Both the position numbers and the translations under genes were made by a program. DNA of 41,643 bases from Bondarzewia mesenterica (taxonomy: Eukaryota > Basidiomycota > Agaricomycetes > Russulales > Bondarzewiaceae): assembly GCA_004802705.1 (NCBI GenBank), contig SGPL01000295.1, positions 1 through 41,643 of the forward strand, given 5' to 3'. Under the pieces are notes generated by a model. The model had not been told where the DNA came from, ran no database searches, and saw nothing but the letters and a program-made list of their open reading frames with translations. Of the stretch, positions 11,081 through 22,800 are shown piece after piece; within the stretch, counting starts at the first letter, position 1; each line of letters begins with the position of its first letter.

Positions 11081-11962
11081 GTTTCACCTATTTCGTCCTT
11101 TTGTTCAATCCTGCTATCGCGGAAGAAGTGACGGCGTTCGCGCAATAGGGACAGTACCTAGGCGATCTTTGCCCATTGAATCAGGGCGTGTTACATCGCC
11201 AGTGTACCATGTGCACACTATCAATCTGATTGGGAGAAACTGTACATATAAATCAAAGAAGAAGCCTAGTTAGAGCGACATCTCCAAGTAATAGAAGGCA
11301 AGTCATATCTGACGGAAAGAAACATGTCGACCGTACTCACTGATGAGTCGAAAAAGTAGTTTAATGACCTTGTAGGACCCACGCGGACTCATAGGACGCA
11401 AAATCGACCAGGTACACATTGCCTCGGCTTTTGTAGGTCTTCCGTAATAGGTAGACATCCGACCGATGGATGGCGCAACAATGCATGCTCCGAGAGAGTG
11501 TCGGAGAAGGCTGCCGGTATCTGAATTCTGAACGGCCTTCCAGCCATAAGGCGAGAGCCGTGACCCTTTCAAACTCTCACGCGCACGATGAATGCGCTGG
11601 ATAACACGGTATCGTTTGTGCGGAAGACTATAAAGAGAGGCACTAGTGGCCCTCATGGCAAGGACTTATCTGGACCTTAAAGCAGACTTGAGCACTTCAG
11701 AAAATTGAGGACGGACGTGCCTCCTGGCCACTGCTTGCCTGGAGGCGCATTTTTTATCGCGTCTGACCAGTCTCCATCTGAGACGAAAGTCTCCTAACGA
11801 ACCCATTCTCTTTATGAGAAGAGAAATTTGACCAACAAAATTTGAGTCTCGACCAGTTGGGAAGCACGCGATTGAAGGTCACATGCATCGCGACAGAGCT
11901 CACATGCTTGTAAGTTATCACCTTTTCGGTCTTTCTCGACAATCAGACTTTGAAAGTCCATC
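11081..11962. other. Divergent intergenic region (OPT / NEDD8)
   Basis: About 880 bp between the start of the OPT transporter (-) and the start of NEDD8 (+). A 117-codon frame at 11303-11656 (-) resembles nothing I know and lacks splice-supported extensions. It is most likely promoter and UTR sequence for both genes. Confidence 0.45.
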
Positions 11963-12447
11963 ATGTTGATTAAAGTCAAGGTGCGTCCCAAATTGCTCAT
12001 GACACTCTCTATATCTCAATTTCATTATAATCTCTATCCAGACGCTGACAGGAAAGGAGGCAAGCCCATCGTGACATAGCCGACGCGCCACCCGTGCTAA
12101 CAGAGCTTCTTGAATCCGTATATCTGCAGATTGAACTTGACATCGATCTCGATGACAAGGTAACCGGACGGAATGGTTTATGATTATTTCATTTACATAC
12201 GCGTCATCTTCGAACAGATCACCCGTATTAAGGAGAAAGTCGAGGAGCAGTCTGGTGTCCCGCCACCCCAGCAGCGTCTGATCTTTGGAGGGAGGCAAAT
12301 GTACGTCGTGATCATCTTCTGTATCTGTTCGTCATTCGTGACGACGCGCGGATTAGGCCCGACGACAAGACGGCGAGAGATTTTAACATCACCGCGGGCG
12401 CAGTCCTCCATCTCGTGCTCGCCCTTCGTGGCGGACAAGCAGCATAG
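11963..12447 (+). CDS. NEDD8: NEDD8/Rub1 ubiquitin-like modifier
   Basis: A ubiquitin-like protein that is attached to cullins to switch on SCF-type ubiquitin ligases. Five exons close to a 79-residue protein: 11963-11980, 12042-12059, 12130-12159, 12218-12300, 12357-12447. It begins MLIKVKTLTGK and has the ubiquitin fold core RLIFGG. It carries the NEDD8 mark Ala72 (LALRGG) instead of the Arg72 of ubiquitin. The mature end is Gly76, followed by a Gln-Ala-Ala tail that a hydrolase must remove. The second intron uses a GC donor (GAG|GCAAGC). Position 48, Lys in ubiquitin, human NEDD8 and yeast Rub1, reads Arg (AGG). It converges on the AlkB-like gene. Three exons are 30 bp or shorter, so automated annotation could easily miss this gene. 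Confidence 0.93.
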
Positions 12448-12650
12448 CTGAGGCTCCGATACGGTTCGCTCGGAATGACGATGTTTTGATGAGGATATTC
12501 ACGAAGGTCGGAATGTGTAGCCCTGTAATTCTTTTCCCGTACGTTGTTACTACTAGACGTGATCAATCCGCATTTGCTTTCCGTTTTCGTTTTCGACTGA
12601 ACATCTATCTATTTCGGCTGGGTATCGGTACACACGCTATCACATTCGTT

Positions 12651-13946
12651 TCATGGATCCCCTCCGACGACTTCAGCCCCAGGTAACAACCATCTAAAGG
12701 TGATGCTCATTCTCAAACCCCTCTTAAAGCATATCGCATCGTCACCGCCCTCTTCCGAATTGTCGCCCACCCAATCCTCCATGCGTCTATCGATCCCATG
12801 CGTCCACTCATATCGGGCCTCCTCCGAAAGGACTAGAATGCTTCTTTCTGGTAGGTACAAGTCCCACCGCACACTGTGGCCGTCCTTTTCGAACGCGAGA
12901 TCCGTGGGGCCCGCTCCGTCGTGGCTTCCCGCCTCCGAGTCTGTCTGCTCCTTGACGAACGACATGACGCAGCCACTGCCGAGACTAACACCTATGATCC
13001 CATCCCCAAAGCGGCTGAGCAGGTCGACGTGAGGAGAGATGCCCTCCCCCGGTCTGTACAGGTTTATGATAGCCTGTCGGGCTCGTGATGGCTCGGACTG
13101 AGGGGGAAAGAGGAGCCGATGAGTGAGCGGAGGGAGGGACGGCCGTAGCAAAGACTCAAGGTCAGAGAGAAGGGAGCGGAGAAAGGATGGAAGACCGTAG
13201 TTGGCCTGCGGTATTTGGTGGGATGGAGCACCATCCACTGGTGACGACTCTAGAGGAGCATCCTTCACCCCGGCTCTCGCTCTCCCAAACAGCATGACCT
13301 GGTTGATATTCTCATCATCCCGGAAGTACGTGTCTATGCACTTCCGGAATACGTCCACAGCACGTTCGGGAGGTAGAAGAACAGAGGGGTCGAAGAACAA
13401 GCCAGGGATGGGGAGTGCTCTGCGTCGAGCGGGGACTCCCGGTACGCTCCCAGACGGGTTAGCCTGGCTGGAATTATGGCGAACTGGTGAACAATCGTCT
13501 TCCTCCGACATTTCATCGAACAACGAATTCCTTTCGGACATCTCGTCGTCTGATCGAGTTAACCAAAGGCCATTTGGAATGGACAGGACAAGACGATCTC
13601 CTGTGACGGACATGACTGCCAACAAGCCAGTGGTATGTCGACAGTCCAGAAATTCGAGACGGAACCCAGATATTGGAGCAGCCCTTGCTCAAGCGCTCGA
13701 TTTTCAGGATACAAGGATGTCAGTCAACACGTTGGTCGCTGCTGCCAGGTCATGATGATGGACGGAGCCAGACACTCCGGAGCGAGATTACATCACCTCG
13801 CTCTCCAAAACAGGCAGGTCTTCAAGTTTGATCAAGTCTAGATTCCGAGAGGATATCACACATGTATCGTCCTCAACTTCTTCCACTATTGGACAATCGT
13901 CGAGCAAGGACTCTTTTTCCTCCTGAAAAGGTGCATTTTTGTTCAT
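12651..13946 (-). CDS. AlkB-like 2-oxoglutarate/Fe(II) dioxygenase
   Basis: An oxidative demethylase-type enzyme of the AlkB superfamily, acting on nucleic acid or protein methyl groups. Catalytic features lie on the large exon: the NLYRPGEGISPHVD stretch with the HxD iron ligands, the second His in YEWTHGIDRR, and the 2-oxoglutarate-binding Arg in RMSITFRW near the C-terminus. The frame runs open upstream of the TTG at 13625 through an FRLEFLDCRH segment. A consistent model is exon 1 at 13946-13792 (ATG with A at -3) and exon 2 at 13683-12651, giving 395 residues with ligands at H270, D272 and H347. The upstream junction is inferred and could differ. The N-terminal part is acidic and low-complexity. 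Its closeness to a given ALKBH subtype cannot be judged here. Confidence 0.82.
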
Positions 13947-14252
13947 TCTGCTGACTTGAGATACACACGTTCTATGACCTTTAAACACTAAGTTCAAGAT
14001 TTACTTCCGCCATCTTGGCGTATGATAAGCAGAAGCCGAATTATGAGCCAGGAATGCGAATTCATAGCCAAAGCCTATCAAAGTATACATAGCACCCACG
14101 AGTAGAATAGAAGGGGGGGATCTCTGCGATCACAGACGCCTCGATTGTAGAGTAGAGCAGCTACAGTAGACCTCAAAGCGTCCAACAAAAACTCACGGGG
14201 CATGGGATCTAATGTGTGAAGACGCATCCTAGCGGTGCTATACTCGGCGTCC

Positions 14253-16631
14253 TTAGTTTGGACCGATAAACTGGTACAAAATGCGCCTGACAAGGCCGGA
14301 CAGATGTTCCGGGTCGTTCTGTGAGGAGATTGAATAAGCTAAAAAAAATGTAACGAGCGGATGTAGCTTGTATACCTGGTATGTACTCTAGTTTCCGGGT
14401 ATTAATTGATCAATGCTAACATTCTCAGATTTTGATATACAAGAATTGCTTACCATTACCATTCCCATCCCAATAGCAGTCAACTGGAACACAGTCAGCC
14501 TCAAAAGCTGGAGCGAACGCTATGAACGTACCAAAGCCTCCCCAAACTCTCCCGTCCGAAATACCAGCCCCTTTCCCCTCGCCATCACCCAGACGCTCTC
14601 CAATCCTTTCGGCAAGACATACATGGCCAGCTCTCCCCGCCGTCGCCTCGCCTCAACAAACAACGACAAGCCAGACAGCAAGCCACCTAACCAGAACGAC
14701 GGCTTTGAGATCCAAAACCGAATCAACCATAGAGGAGGCTTGATAACAGATGACGGGGATTGTCGCAGCGCAAGCAGAACTTCGTACAGATGATGTTTGT
14801 AGCAGAAGAACGCTTGTTCAGGACACCAGCGGTTCAGGACGATGCTCGTAGATGTAGGTGAAAAAAAACTTACACTGGTATATCACCACAAAGGTCCCCA
14901 AAAACGCCGCACTTCTGGTTGTCCCCCAACCAGCGCGCAGAAGCATCTTCAGAGGCTCCTGCACAAAACTTTTCCGCTTGAATAGCATCATCGGAATGAA
15001 GTGTAATGCACCGTAAATCGGAAGCATCCACTTGAAAACGGAAAGAAATCTGTCCAACGGGACATCGCGACACGAATCAAAAGAAGGATGAACAGCAGCA
15101 CAAGGCCCGTAATGGTGACCAAAGATGGGGGGGCTTCCAAGGGCAAGGACATGCCGCGAAACGAGCTCCAGGCGGTTGCTGGAGGTGAGTGTCTACAAAG
15201 GAGAACAACCTGTATCAGCCGAGCGATTTCCGGTCAACAGCAGGTCCAACCTCTCTGTTCAGAATGCGCTCCACATCTGTTGTATCAAACGCGCCTTCAC
15301 GTACTAAATCTCGGTTCATTTTCACAGCTTCGGCGGGGATTTTTCCAGCAGTATTGATCCTGTCAAGGCAAACGGATAAATAATAGAAGAGCAACTGGTC
15401 TGGGAGAGCTCGCGCACCAAGTCACGTATGATCGTGGAAGGGTGTCCGGCCTAAGCAGGAATCCGTAGAGAATCTGTCCGCAACTGCAGCTCGGGTTAGT
15501 AATGATAATTTTGGAGATGAGAAGTCAACACGTACGCCAAGGAAAAAACAAGCACACCACCGTAAGGAACACGGAATCTATATCTTTGAGAAGTGGCATT
15601 GTATGAACCTTGAAGGCCGCTGGAGTGAACGTCAGTAAGGGAATGAGCGGAGGAGGGAATCATAGCGGTAGGCCTGTCAAGCCGATCTTAAGGATAATCA
15701 ACATACCGAACAAAGAGTTGTTGGGCTATAACGGTTCTTCGCGACCTTTTCTCGAACATGATGGCAAAGCCACCGGCAATAGCTCCTGCGACCGCAGAAT
15801 GCCATCTGCTCGAACGTTTGCGTACCCAAATTTCATGCGCCTGGGCTGTGACTGACAGCCTCGCAACCCGTCGAGCTGAAGGGACTCCTCCCCTCAAATG
15901 TGGAAGTGATTCGACAGTCGGAGAAGAAGAATCTGCGATAGCTGAGTCGTAAGGTCGAGTAAAGGAAGATATGTTGAATGACAAGAACTGGTGGAGACGG
16001 ATTTGAATAGGTACGTTGGAAGGGAATATGATAGGGAATGCATTCAGAAGGGTGCGATACAATGTAACGAAGCACCCTGAACAAATCTGTGAGCCAGCGC
16101 AATATCAAGAAGTGGGAGGAAGAGGTACCAAGCATAGCAGCGGCGCGAAAGGAGTCGGGCCCAAGAATTGCATGCTGTACGAGGGAAAAACGTAGTCTCC
16201 TGGATTTGGTCGAGATTGAGCAAGGACTGTATTTGTGTGGAAGACATACGCACCTTGGAACTCTCCTAATCCTCGCCATGAGCAATGCAAGATTGATCCC
16301 CGATCGAATAGCGAATGCCAAGGCACCCGCTCCTACGACGCTGCCCGTAAGTCATTGCTACACTCTACACGTCATTTAAACATGAGGAGAGTGTGGACAT
16401 ACTCAGGCCACCTCTCGTCCCATGCTCGACGCACTCCCACAAATCTTGCACTTCCACGGCAGGCTCCCCTCGGTTTCTCCACACCATTTTCCGGGCTTCC
16501 CGTAGTCTTTCCTCATAGTTTGCGAGTACGACCAGGTTTTCAAAAGACGTTATAGCGCGACGAGGCGTGAACTGGACATATGAAGGGGCACGCTCAAGCT
16601 CAAGCGGTGAAGCATCCGGGGGAAGGTCCAT
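14253..16631 (-). CDS. TMEM135-like multi-pass membrane protein
   Basis: Member of the family containing animal TMEM135, linked to peroxisomes and mitochondrial dynamics; the role in fungi is not established. Starts at the ATG at 16631. Exons with exact joins are 16631-16403, 16332-16254 and from 16199 onward; the last coding exon is 14318-14253. Conserved blocks in order: TRGGLRAGALAFAIRSG, RFSLVQHAILGPDSFR, GQILYGFLLRPDTLPRSYV, NRDLVREGAFD, the Cys-containing HYGPCAAVHPSFDSC block, VPLDRFLSVFKWMLPIYG, AGWGTTRSAAFLGTF, FWISKPSFWLGGLLSG, ELAMYVLPKGLESVW, and the C-terminal NDPEHLSGLVRRILYQFIG. One intron, in the poorly conserved part near 15.9-16.05 kb, could not be placed uniquely. The gene looks intact with roughly ten exons. 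Confidence 0.85.
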
Positions 16632-17288
16632 GGCGACTCTTAGTTACATGCACCTGGTGGAAAAGGGAACAGGTAATTGAACGTCGACGTTGTGGGGTAA
16701 GTCTTGGGGTGAGTTGCAAAATATGGGGTACTCCGGTAATTCAATTTGAGCGGGCCGAACGTCATTTGTGCATGCCCTCGACGAGAGCCGTCGCGGACTG
16801 CAGAACTCTAACCCTCGCATCAAGTATATTCCACGTCGGTTACGATATTCATCGCTCTTACAGCGAGCTCGACAAGGCTCGACAGTACGGCAATCGAATA
16901 CTCTCGATCATGAGTATTAGATTGCTTGAACTAAATCCTAGAACAACGCTCTCTCGTTCCAATAGCGTGTAGTCGTCGGAACATTGCACCGCTGAACGTT
17001 GAACGTTTGAACGTTTGGATGGCTTTCTCTTGCCACGGCAGCAGAGGTCCCAATTACATCAATTATATTCATCGACTTTTTATGTCCTACCAAGAGCCAA
17101 GACCTGCAGAGTGATTGTACGCGTCAGCAAGCGAACGAGAGTAGAAGACGAAAAGACGATTTTCAGACAAATATATAATGATTCCGGATAGACGGTTATC
17201 CTCAAAGTTTGTCTCCGTTGAGGGAGTCTGTTTTGTCATCTTGGAAGAAGACGACACATCTCGAGAGAATGTAACATCGCCACTCACT
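16632..17288. promoter_or_regulatory. Upstream region of the TMEM135-like gene
   Basis: About 650 bp between the TMEM135-like start (-) and the eS12 stop (-). No supported exon. It holds three back-to-back copies of TGAACGT at 16993-17016, each containing or abutting an AACGTT palindrome, which could be a protein-binding array. Confidence 0.35.
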
Positions 17289-17790
17289 TCAACGGCTCTT
17301 GAAGTAGTCCTCGAGGACGTGGCGACCCTCGGTCTCAGTACCGTATTCCTTGACCACAACGCACGAGCAGCCAACAACCTTGCGAGGGTTGCCCTCCCTG
17401 TCAATCTTGCAGAGACCAGCCCAGGTACCGAGGACCTTGGCGTCTCCGACCTTGATGAGGGGGATCTTGTGGGTAGCGCAGAGAGCCTCAATGAGCTTGA
17501 TATACTCGGCCTCCGTGCAAGTCTCGACAAGCACGCAAAGGTGAGCCTGGCGCCTGTCCAAGGCCTTAGCGCACTCGCGCAAACCACGGGCCAGACCATC
17601 GTGAACAAGAGAAGTCTTCAAGACTTGCTATGCATGAGAAATTGAATGCTTAACATCATTAAATTGTACCGATATGAAGATTGCGCACCTGAAGAGCATC
17701 CTCGACAGACAGCTTTCCCTTGGGAGCCTCGGAGACCTCAGCCTCAACCTCGACGGCCTCAACCTGAATTTCATCTCCAGCGTCAGACAT
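17289..17790 (-). CDS. RPS12: Small ribosomal subunit protein eS12
   Basis: Structural protein of the 40S ribosomal subunit. Two coding exons, 17790-17689 and 17627-17289, with a 61-bp intron (17628-17688), give 146 residues. The N-terminus is acidic, rich in Glu and Val, as usual for fungal eS12. The core reads [25 protein letters not shown], continues with [10 protein letters not shown] and [13 protein letters not shown], and ends ...DYFKSR. All the Cys-rich core positions seem present. A further 63-bp intron in the 5' UTR (17792-17854) ends one base before the ATG, a layout common in ribosomal protein genes. Shares an upstream region with the divergent Ski8-like gene. Confidence 0.96.
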
Positions 17791-18270
17791 CCTAAAGTTT
17801 CGCAATTTCAGGTGAGAAATGTTTTCTAGACAACCACACCATTGTAATACTTACTTTTAGTGTTGATAACAAAAATAAAGGCTACAGATGATGTCTTCGT
17901 CCGCTCTCGTTGATGTGAGGAAAAGTAAGGTTTCTGGCCAGTGATAATAAGCTTCATTGACACTCCGCCGGCTTCTTCCGCGCTGTGACAACAGGCGCGT
18001 TGAGCAATGACATTGAGATGGACGCGTCTTGCTCAGGCCATATAGCACTTCGAACTCAAGGTCGACTTTTTTGTGTGTATCAGTCTATTTGCAAGGCATC
18101 TGTGTATCTTGCACATGAATTATGGTATGAATAATATTAACAAATCTTATATTTCTTTGCTCAAGTTTGTTTTACTCAGAGTCTTGCATTTCTGCACGCG
18201 CTTGACTGTCAAGAACGTAACGGATAATCGACTTCTGAAGTTTTCCTACCACAACTAACATCTTACGAAG
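17791..18270. promoter_or_regulatory. Divergent promoter of RPS12 and the Ski8-like gene
   Basis: Contains the RPS12 5' UTR intron (17792-17854) and, on the right, the unresolved first exon of the Ski8-like gene. The stretch 18090-18180 is AT-rich. No other gene is seen. Confidence 0.5.
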
Positions 18271-19566
18271 CACACAGCGACGCTGTTTGGGACATTTCTT
18301 GGACTGCAACAGATACCGTAATCTCTGTCTCTGCGGATGGTTCCATCAAGCACTGGGATTCCACTTCTGGCCAGATTCTGCGATCTCTGCCTCCTCACAC
18401 TCTTGGTATCGTTTCGTTATCGGTTTCTCCGAACGGAAAGCATGCTCTGTATAATACAATCGATGGCTTGACATGCCTTTGGGACTTGGAGAATGGAGAG
18501 ATCGTTGGGAAGCACGAAAGCTATGCGCGAACCGGGTCGGAGGCCACGGAGCCCTGTAAGTGCATCCGACACGATCTTCGTAGATAGTCACCATCATCCT
18601 TCCGTCGGCCTTCCCTTCTTAATGGCGTGAACTCATGAGTTGTAGGGTTCCTGACATCTTCCTCGTCATTTCTTTTTTGATTCATGTAGCTTGGTCCGTG
18701 TCTTTGAATCCAAAAGGCGGATCTTATGCTTCCACTGGCGGCTCTGGTAGTATCACGATTCATTCGGCCGAGCCAGGTTCCTTTGGCCAGCGACTCTCGA
18801 CATTAACGAGCACGCGTAATAAGTTTGGTATGCAATGCCGTTATGTAAGTGCATATACATATTTCCAGGCAGATCCTGCATATGCTGTAAAAGATATTTG
18901 GTGTCAAACGTGGCTAACTGCCATCGCCTCGCGCAGAGTCCCGACGGCTTTCGTATAGCACTGGCTACAGAGTCAGGGCAGATGTATATATACGATGTCC
19001 AGTCCAGTGCACTTACAGCAACATTCACCTCGCATGCCATGGCCGTTCGATCGATAGCTTGGTCGCCAGATTCGCAGGTATATCAACATTTATTTGCTCT
19101 CTGTGCGGACTATCTCCTCATTCACCTGGAACATTTTACAGCTCCTGCTATCAGCGTCAGAAGATAAGCGTCTCATCCTGCACGATGTCCGCACATCTTC
19201 CTCCGCCGGAAAACCTGGCTCAGGCGCAGTAGCATCACTTTCCGGACATTCTTCATGGGTTCTAAGCACCGACATCTCCCCAGACGGAAGACTAGCTCTA
19301 TCCGGGTATGTTCGTTCGTCGGCAGACTAGGTCTCAACTTTCTCGAAATGCGCCCCCACTGATTTTTCCTGATCAGCTCTGCGGACAAAACAATAAAAGT
19401 GTGGGACTTGTCAGCCCGCGCTGCGGTCTCAACCATTCAAGATACGGGTGAAGTCTGGGGCGTCTCGTGGAGACCACGACCTTCTCCAAACAATTCTGCT
19501 GGCGCTTTCGTGAGTGGAGGCGAAGATGGCCTTGTTCGGTGGTGGAGAGCTGCTGGGGCCGGGTGA
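18271..19566 (+). CDS. Ski8/WDR61-like WD40 protein, 5' exon unresolved
   Basis: A WD40 propeller protein resembling Ski8/WDR61, the scaffold subunit of the Ski complex that feeds RNA to the cytoplasmic exosome; the family also acts with Paf1 and in meiosis. Exons: 18271-18555, 18690-18844, 18937-19077, 19142-19305, 19377-19566. The first supported residues are AHSDAVWDISW, the typical first repeat. Later blades include [74 protein letters not shown] and the terminal FVSGGEDGLVRWWR. The exon at 18271 begins with two bases of a codon after a CTAAC branch site, so an upstream exon with the ATG must exist; several donors are possible and none was chosen. Confidence 0.85.
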
Positions 19567-19872
19567 ACCTGCTCGATCTTGAGGTGTTGTACGATAGGTC
19601 TTGTTCACAAAATAAAATTCACATGCGTGAGCAAATGCGCGCACACAGTAGCAGGTGGGGAGAAGTCCTCTTCAAATAGAATGGGTATACAGCAGCGATC
19701 AGTCCTAGGATGTAAAATTCGAAATCTCTACGGGTTTTATGTCCGTTCCCCCTCTTCCTTTTTATGACACACTGGACAATTCTCCCTGAGTTTTGCGCGG
19801 ACCATCGCCGTACTTGCGATCAAAAAAGTTTCAGTATATCATGAGAAAGGTACGGACATCTGGAAGCACTCA

Positions 19873-22800
19873 CTACGCGATTTTCCCACTTATCCCTCTA
19901 GCAGCCCCTCCAACACCAACACTAATAAACGCAGGGTCCGGTTGCCGTGGGAGGCTATCCCCGCCGCTGACACAGCTGGCATGCACGACATGCCGACAAA
20001 GAAAAAGCAGGATCACGGACTGCTGTGATTGTCGAAGGGGAAAGTTGCATATAGGACAAGGCGTCTTGCCTGCGAATGAACAGGCTTCAGTACAAGTGGT
20101 ATGTCACCGCAATAGGAAGACTATGCCAACCTGTCAAGAAGAATCCGCTGGTCTGGTCTTTATGAAGCTGCTTTGCTAGATCAGAACTATCACCGTGTAA
20201 GATCGTCTGGCAACCTTCCAGTAAGGATATCTGTAGATTGAAGTCCTGCAGGATCTTGATGAGGGCTGCTTTGAGACCGGGGATCTCAAGACCATTCTTG
20301 ATTCTCCGGATAAGACGGATGGGATCGATCTCTGCACCAACATTTTCGAGGAGGCCGCGGATAAAAGCTATAATAGGAGCAAAATCAGGACATATGATGG
20401 CGGAAAAGGCTGAGAACGACGAACGAGGCCTAGTTTCAGAATATCTCAGTAGATCTTCCCAAAGGTCGTCGTCATTTTGCTCCTTTGCAAAATCGATGGC
20501 CTGTCCACAAAATAGTAGATTGGTTTTGGAGANCCTGGTATGCAAACANAATAACTTACTCGNTTTACATCCCCCAACCGCTCGATGATAAGGTGTAACG
20601 CCTTCTTATTGTTACCCATTCGACCGAGGAGGAAGACCATCTCTGGCACCAGATCTTGTGCCGTGCATATTCTATAAGCCTGGCAGCGGGGTGAGAAAGA
20701 GCGTTATAAGAATTTCAGAAATGCACACCTCTTCCAAGTTGTAGTAGTTGCTTGCGCGAAGGAAATCGATAAGACGGTGTGTAGCATACTCTGCATACAA
20801 TTTGACCTANAGTGATTTGAATGAGAGCATGAATGGGAACGATAATGGGGCCCGAAGATCAAAAACAGAGACGGCTTGCCTGCATATCAGCNAAGTCAGA
20901 CGCCAGGTGAGGATCCTTCTCAAATAAGGCATCCAAATACTTGAAGAGAAAGTCTGGTCTACTCTGGAGTTGCTGTACCACTCGCGCGATCTGCGAAGAA
21001 GAGGTCAGCAATTCCTTAAACTGGACTTGGCTAGAAACGATTACTGGTATAGAATGCGTGTGGTCGACTAGCAAGGNAATGGCAGCACCACGCCCTTCGC
21101 CNACTTCCAGACCTTCCTTCACCCGTTTCTCCATCAACTCGTGANCAAACTCTACGAGGAGCAGAGCCTGATCCTGGACAGATGCAAAGAGATTGTGTTC
21201 ACGNATAAGATCAAAAACATTCGGTCGGCGTAGTCTGAGGAAGAATGGCAGCGCTTTGCCTGGTTGACGATTGGCAGTGTACCTGCAAAGAACGAAGTCA
21301 GGCCAATAATTTTTGAAAATACTCCAAAGCTGACAGTTCTGCCAAACATTCCATTAGAATAATTGCATCTGGCGTGGCTNTAGACAGCGGAGAGGTGGAA
21401 GATGTCGATGATCTATCNAGTTCTGATTGTATGGCCACAATCACGACGGATATGTCGTAGATGTCCTTTGGCCACTCTCGAATCGTACGTTGAAGAGACT
21501 GGCAAATAANATTCAATATACAGACTTCACCAATANAAAANTTGTCACTAGCCTGTCGATCGTTAGCTAAGAAGTGAGCCAGTACCATTTCGTATACCAA
21601 GTGGCCGAGTTTAGGTGAGTCAACAGGCACATAAGGGATAATGGCCTGCGCATNAGATGTGAGTATAGCTGACGTATCTGCAGTTTGAGATCTGCACACC
21701 TGCAATTCTTGCTTCTGAGNGAANGCAAATATCCAGTCCTCCCAACGCTTCGTATCTTGTCCACAAACCTTAGGGCAAAGTTTTGCAGCTTTGGTGAACT
21801 GACCTGACCAGATACGGAGATGTTAGCCAATGTTTNAGAAGTCGGTATGGNATTCTGATACCTTCGCGGATGAGGTGTTCGATATAGCGCTGTCCGATTT
21901 CAACTGCATCGACGCCCCCTTCGCCTTCTGTAGCCTCCATCAACTCAATCTCCTCCAACGCTTCTTCATAACGTCTCCGTTCCACTAACCAAGCAATATG
22001 GTCCTTCCTATCTCTGGGCCGAACAATGACAGCATCTCTCGGACTAAGAACCACATAAGCTCTNGTGTCACCCGTGTCCTCTGGATCAATTTCAGCGATA
22101 GCGTAGTCATTACAGCTCCAAGACTGAAATCCTGTCACAGTCAAAGCATCTGCAGCAAGTTCCTCACCACCGCGCGACACGATCCTGAGCTCAGGACGTT
22201 CTGCAGATTTCCGCGCTTGCTGCTTTCGGTCATCAGTCGCTTCATTNAAAAATGAAGTGTCAGGAGGGATATAAGCGAGAACAAGAAGAGAAGTTGGAAC
22301 AGAGGAAGAAGAGGTTGAAGAAACACTANGATTACGGCGGTGAGACGGAAGAGTCGAAGACGANACGGGCGTAGGATGTGGTACAATTCCGGATATCATA
22401 CANTCCAGTTGGAAGACGGCAGTAATCTCAACCAACAGGGGAGGGATATTGGCCGAAGATGAAGATATAGAAATTCTAGGACGGGCTCGTATTCGNGCTA
22501 TTTTGATGACGTCTGCCCANGCGATAACCAGTGTCGAATCATCTTGCCAATGAAGGGTACACTTGAATAGATCTGGTCGAGGGCTGTCAGGTTGTCGGTC
22601 GATGAAAGTGATGCGGGTTTGCGATACAGCNTCATAGATTTTGATACCCTTGAGACAATGTGAGCTGTATGAGTNAACACTGCAGACANATGCTGACCAT
22701 GGAATCTCACCATATCATTTGCCCANGCGATAAGTCGACTTCTCCATCGTACTTGCCAAATGGGGCCTTCACCTGAATGCAAAATCATTTCTTTATGTCC

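Noticed and set aside
11303..11656. 117-codon minus-strand frame upstream of OPT
   Set aside because: No recognisable content, no splice-supported extension, arginine/serine-rich composition typical of chance frames.
11918..12298. 126-codon minus-strand frame
   Set aside because: Antisense across the NEDD8 exons, which are far better supported.
13201..13755. 184-codon plus-strand frame
   Set aside because: Shadow of the AlkB-like large exon on the other strand.
16580..16972. 130-codon plus-strand frame
   Set aside because: Overlaps the start of the TMEM135-like gene and its promoter; composition looks random.
17178..17645. 155-codon plus-strand frame
   Set aside because: Antisense shadow of RPS12; the highly conserved ribosomal protein explains the open frame.
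19793..20179. Plus-strand frame with a Zn2Cys6-like stretch (ACTTCRQRKSR...CCDC)
   Set aside because: It is the antisense of the VPS41 RING exon, whose own strand gives a proper CPIC...CRHVVHASC motif with matching splice sites; the Cys spacing of the apparent zinc cluster is also wrong.
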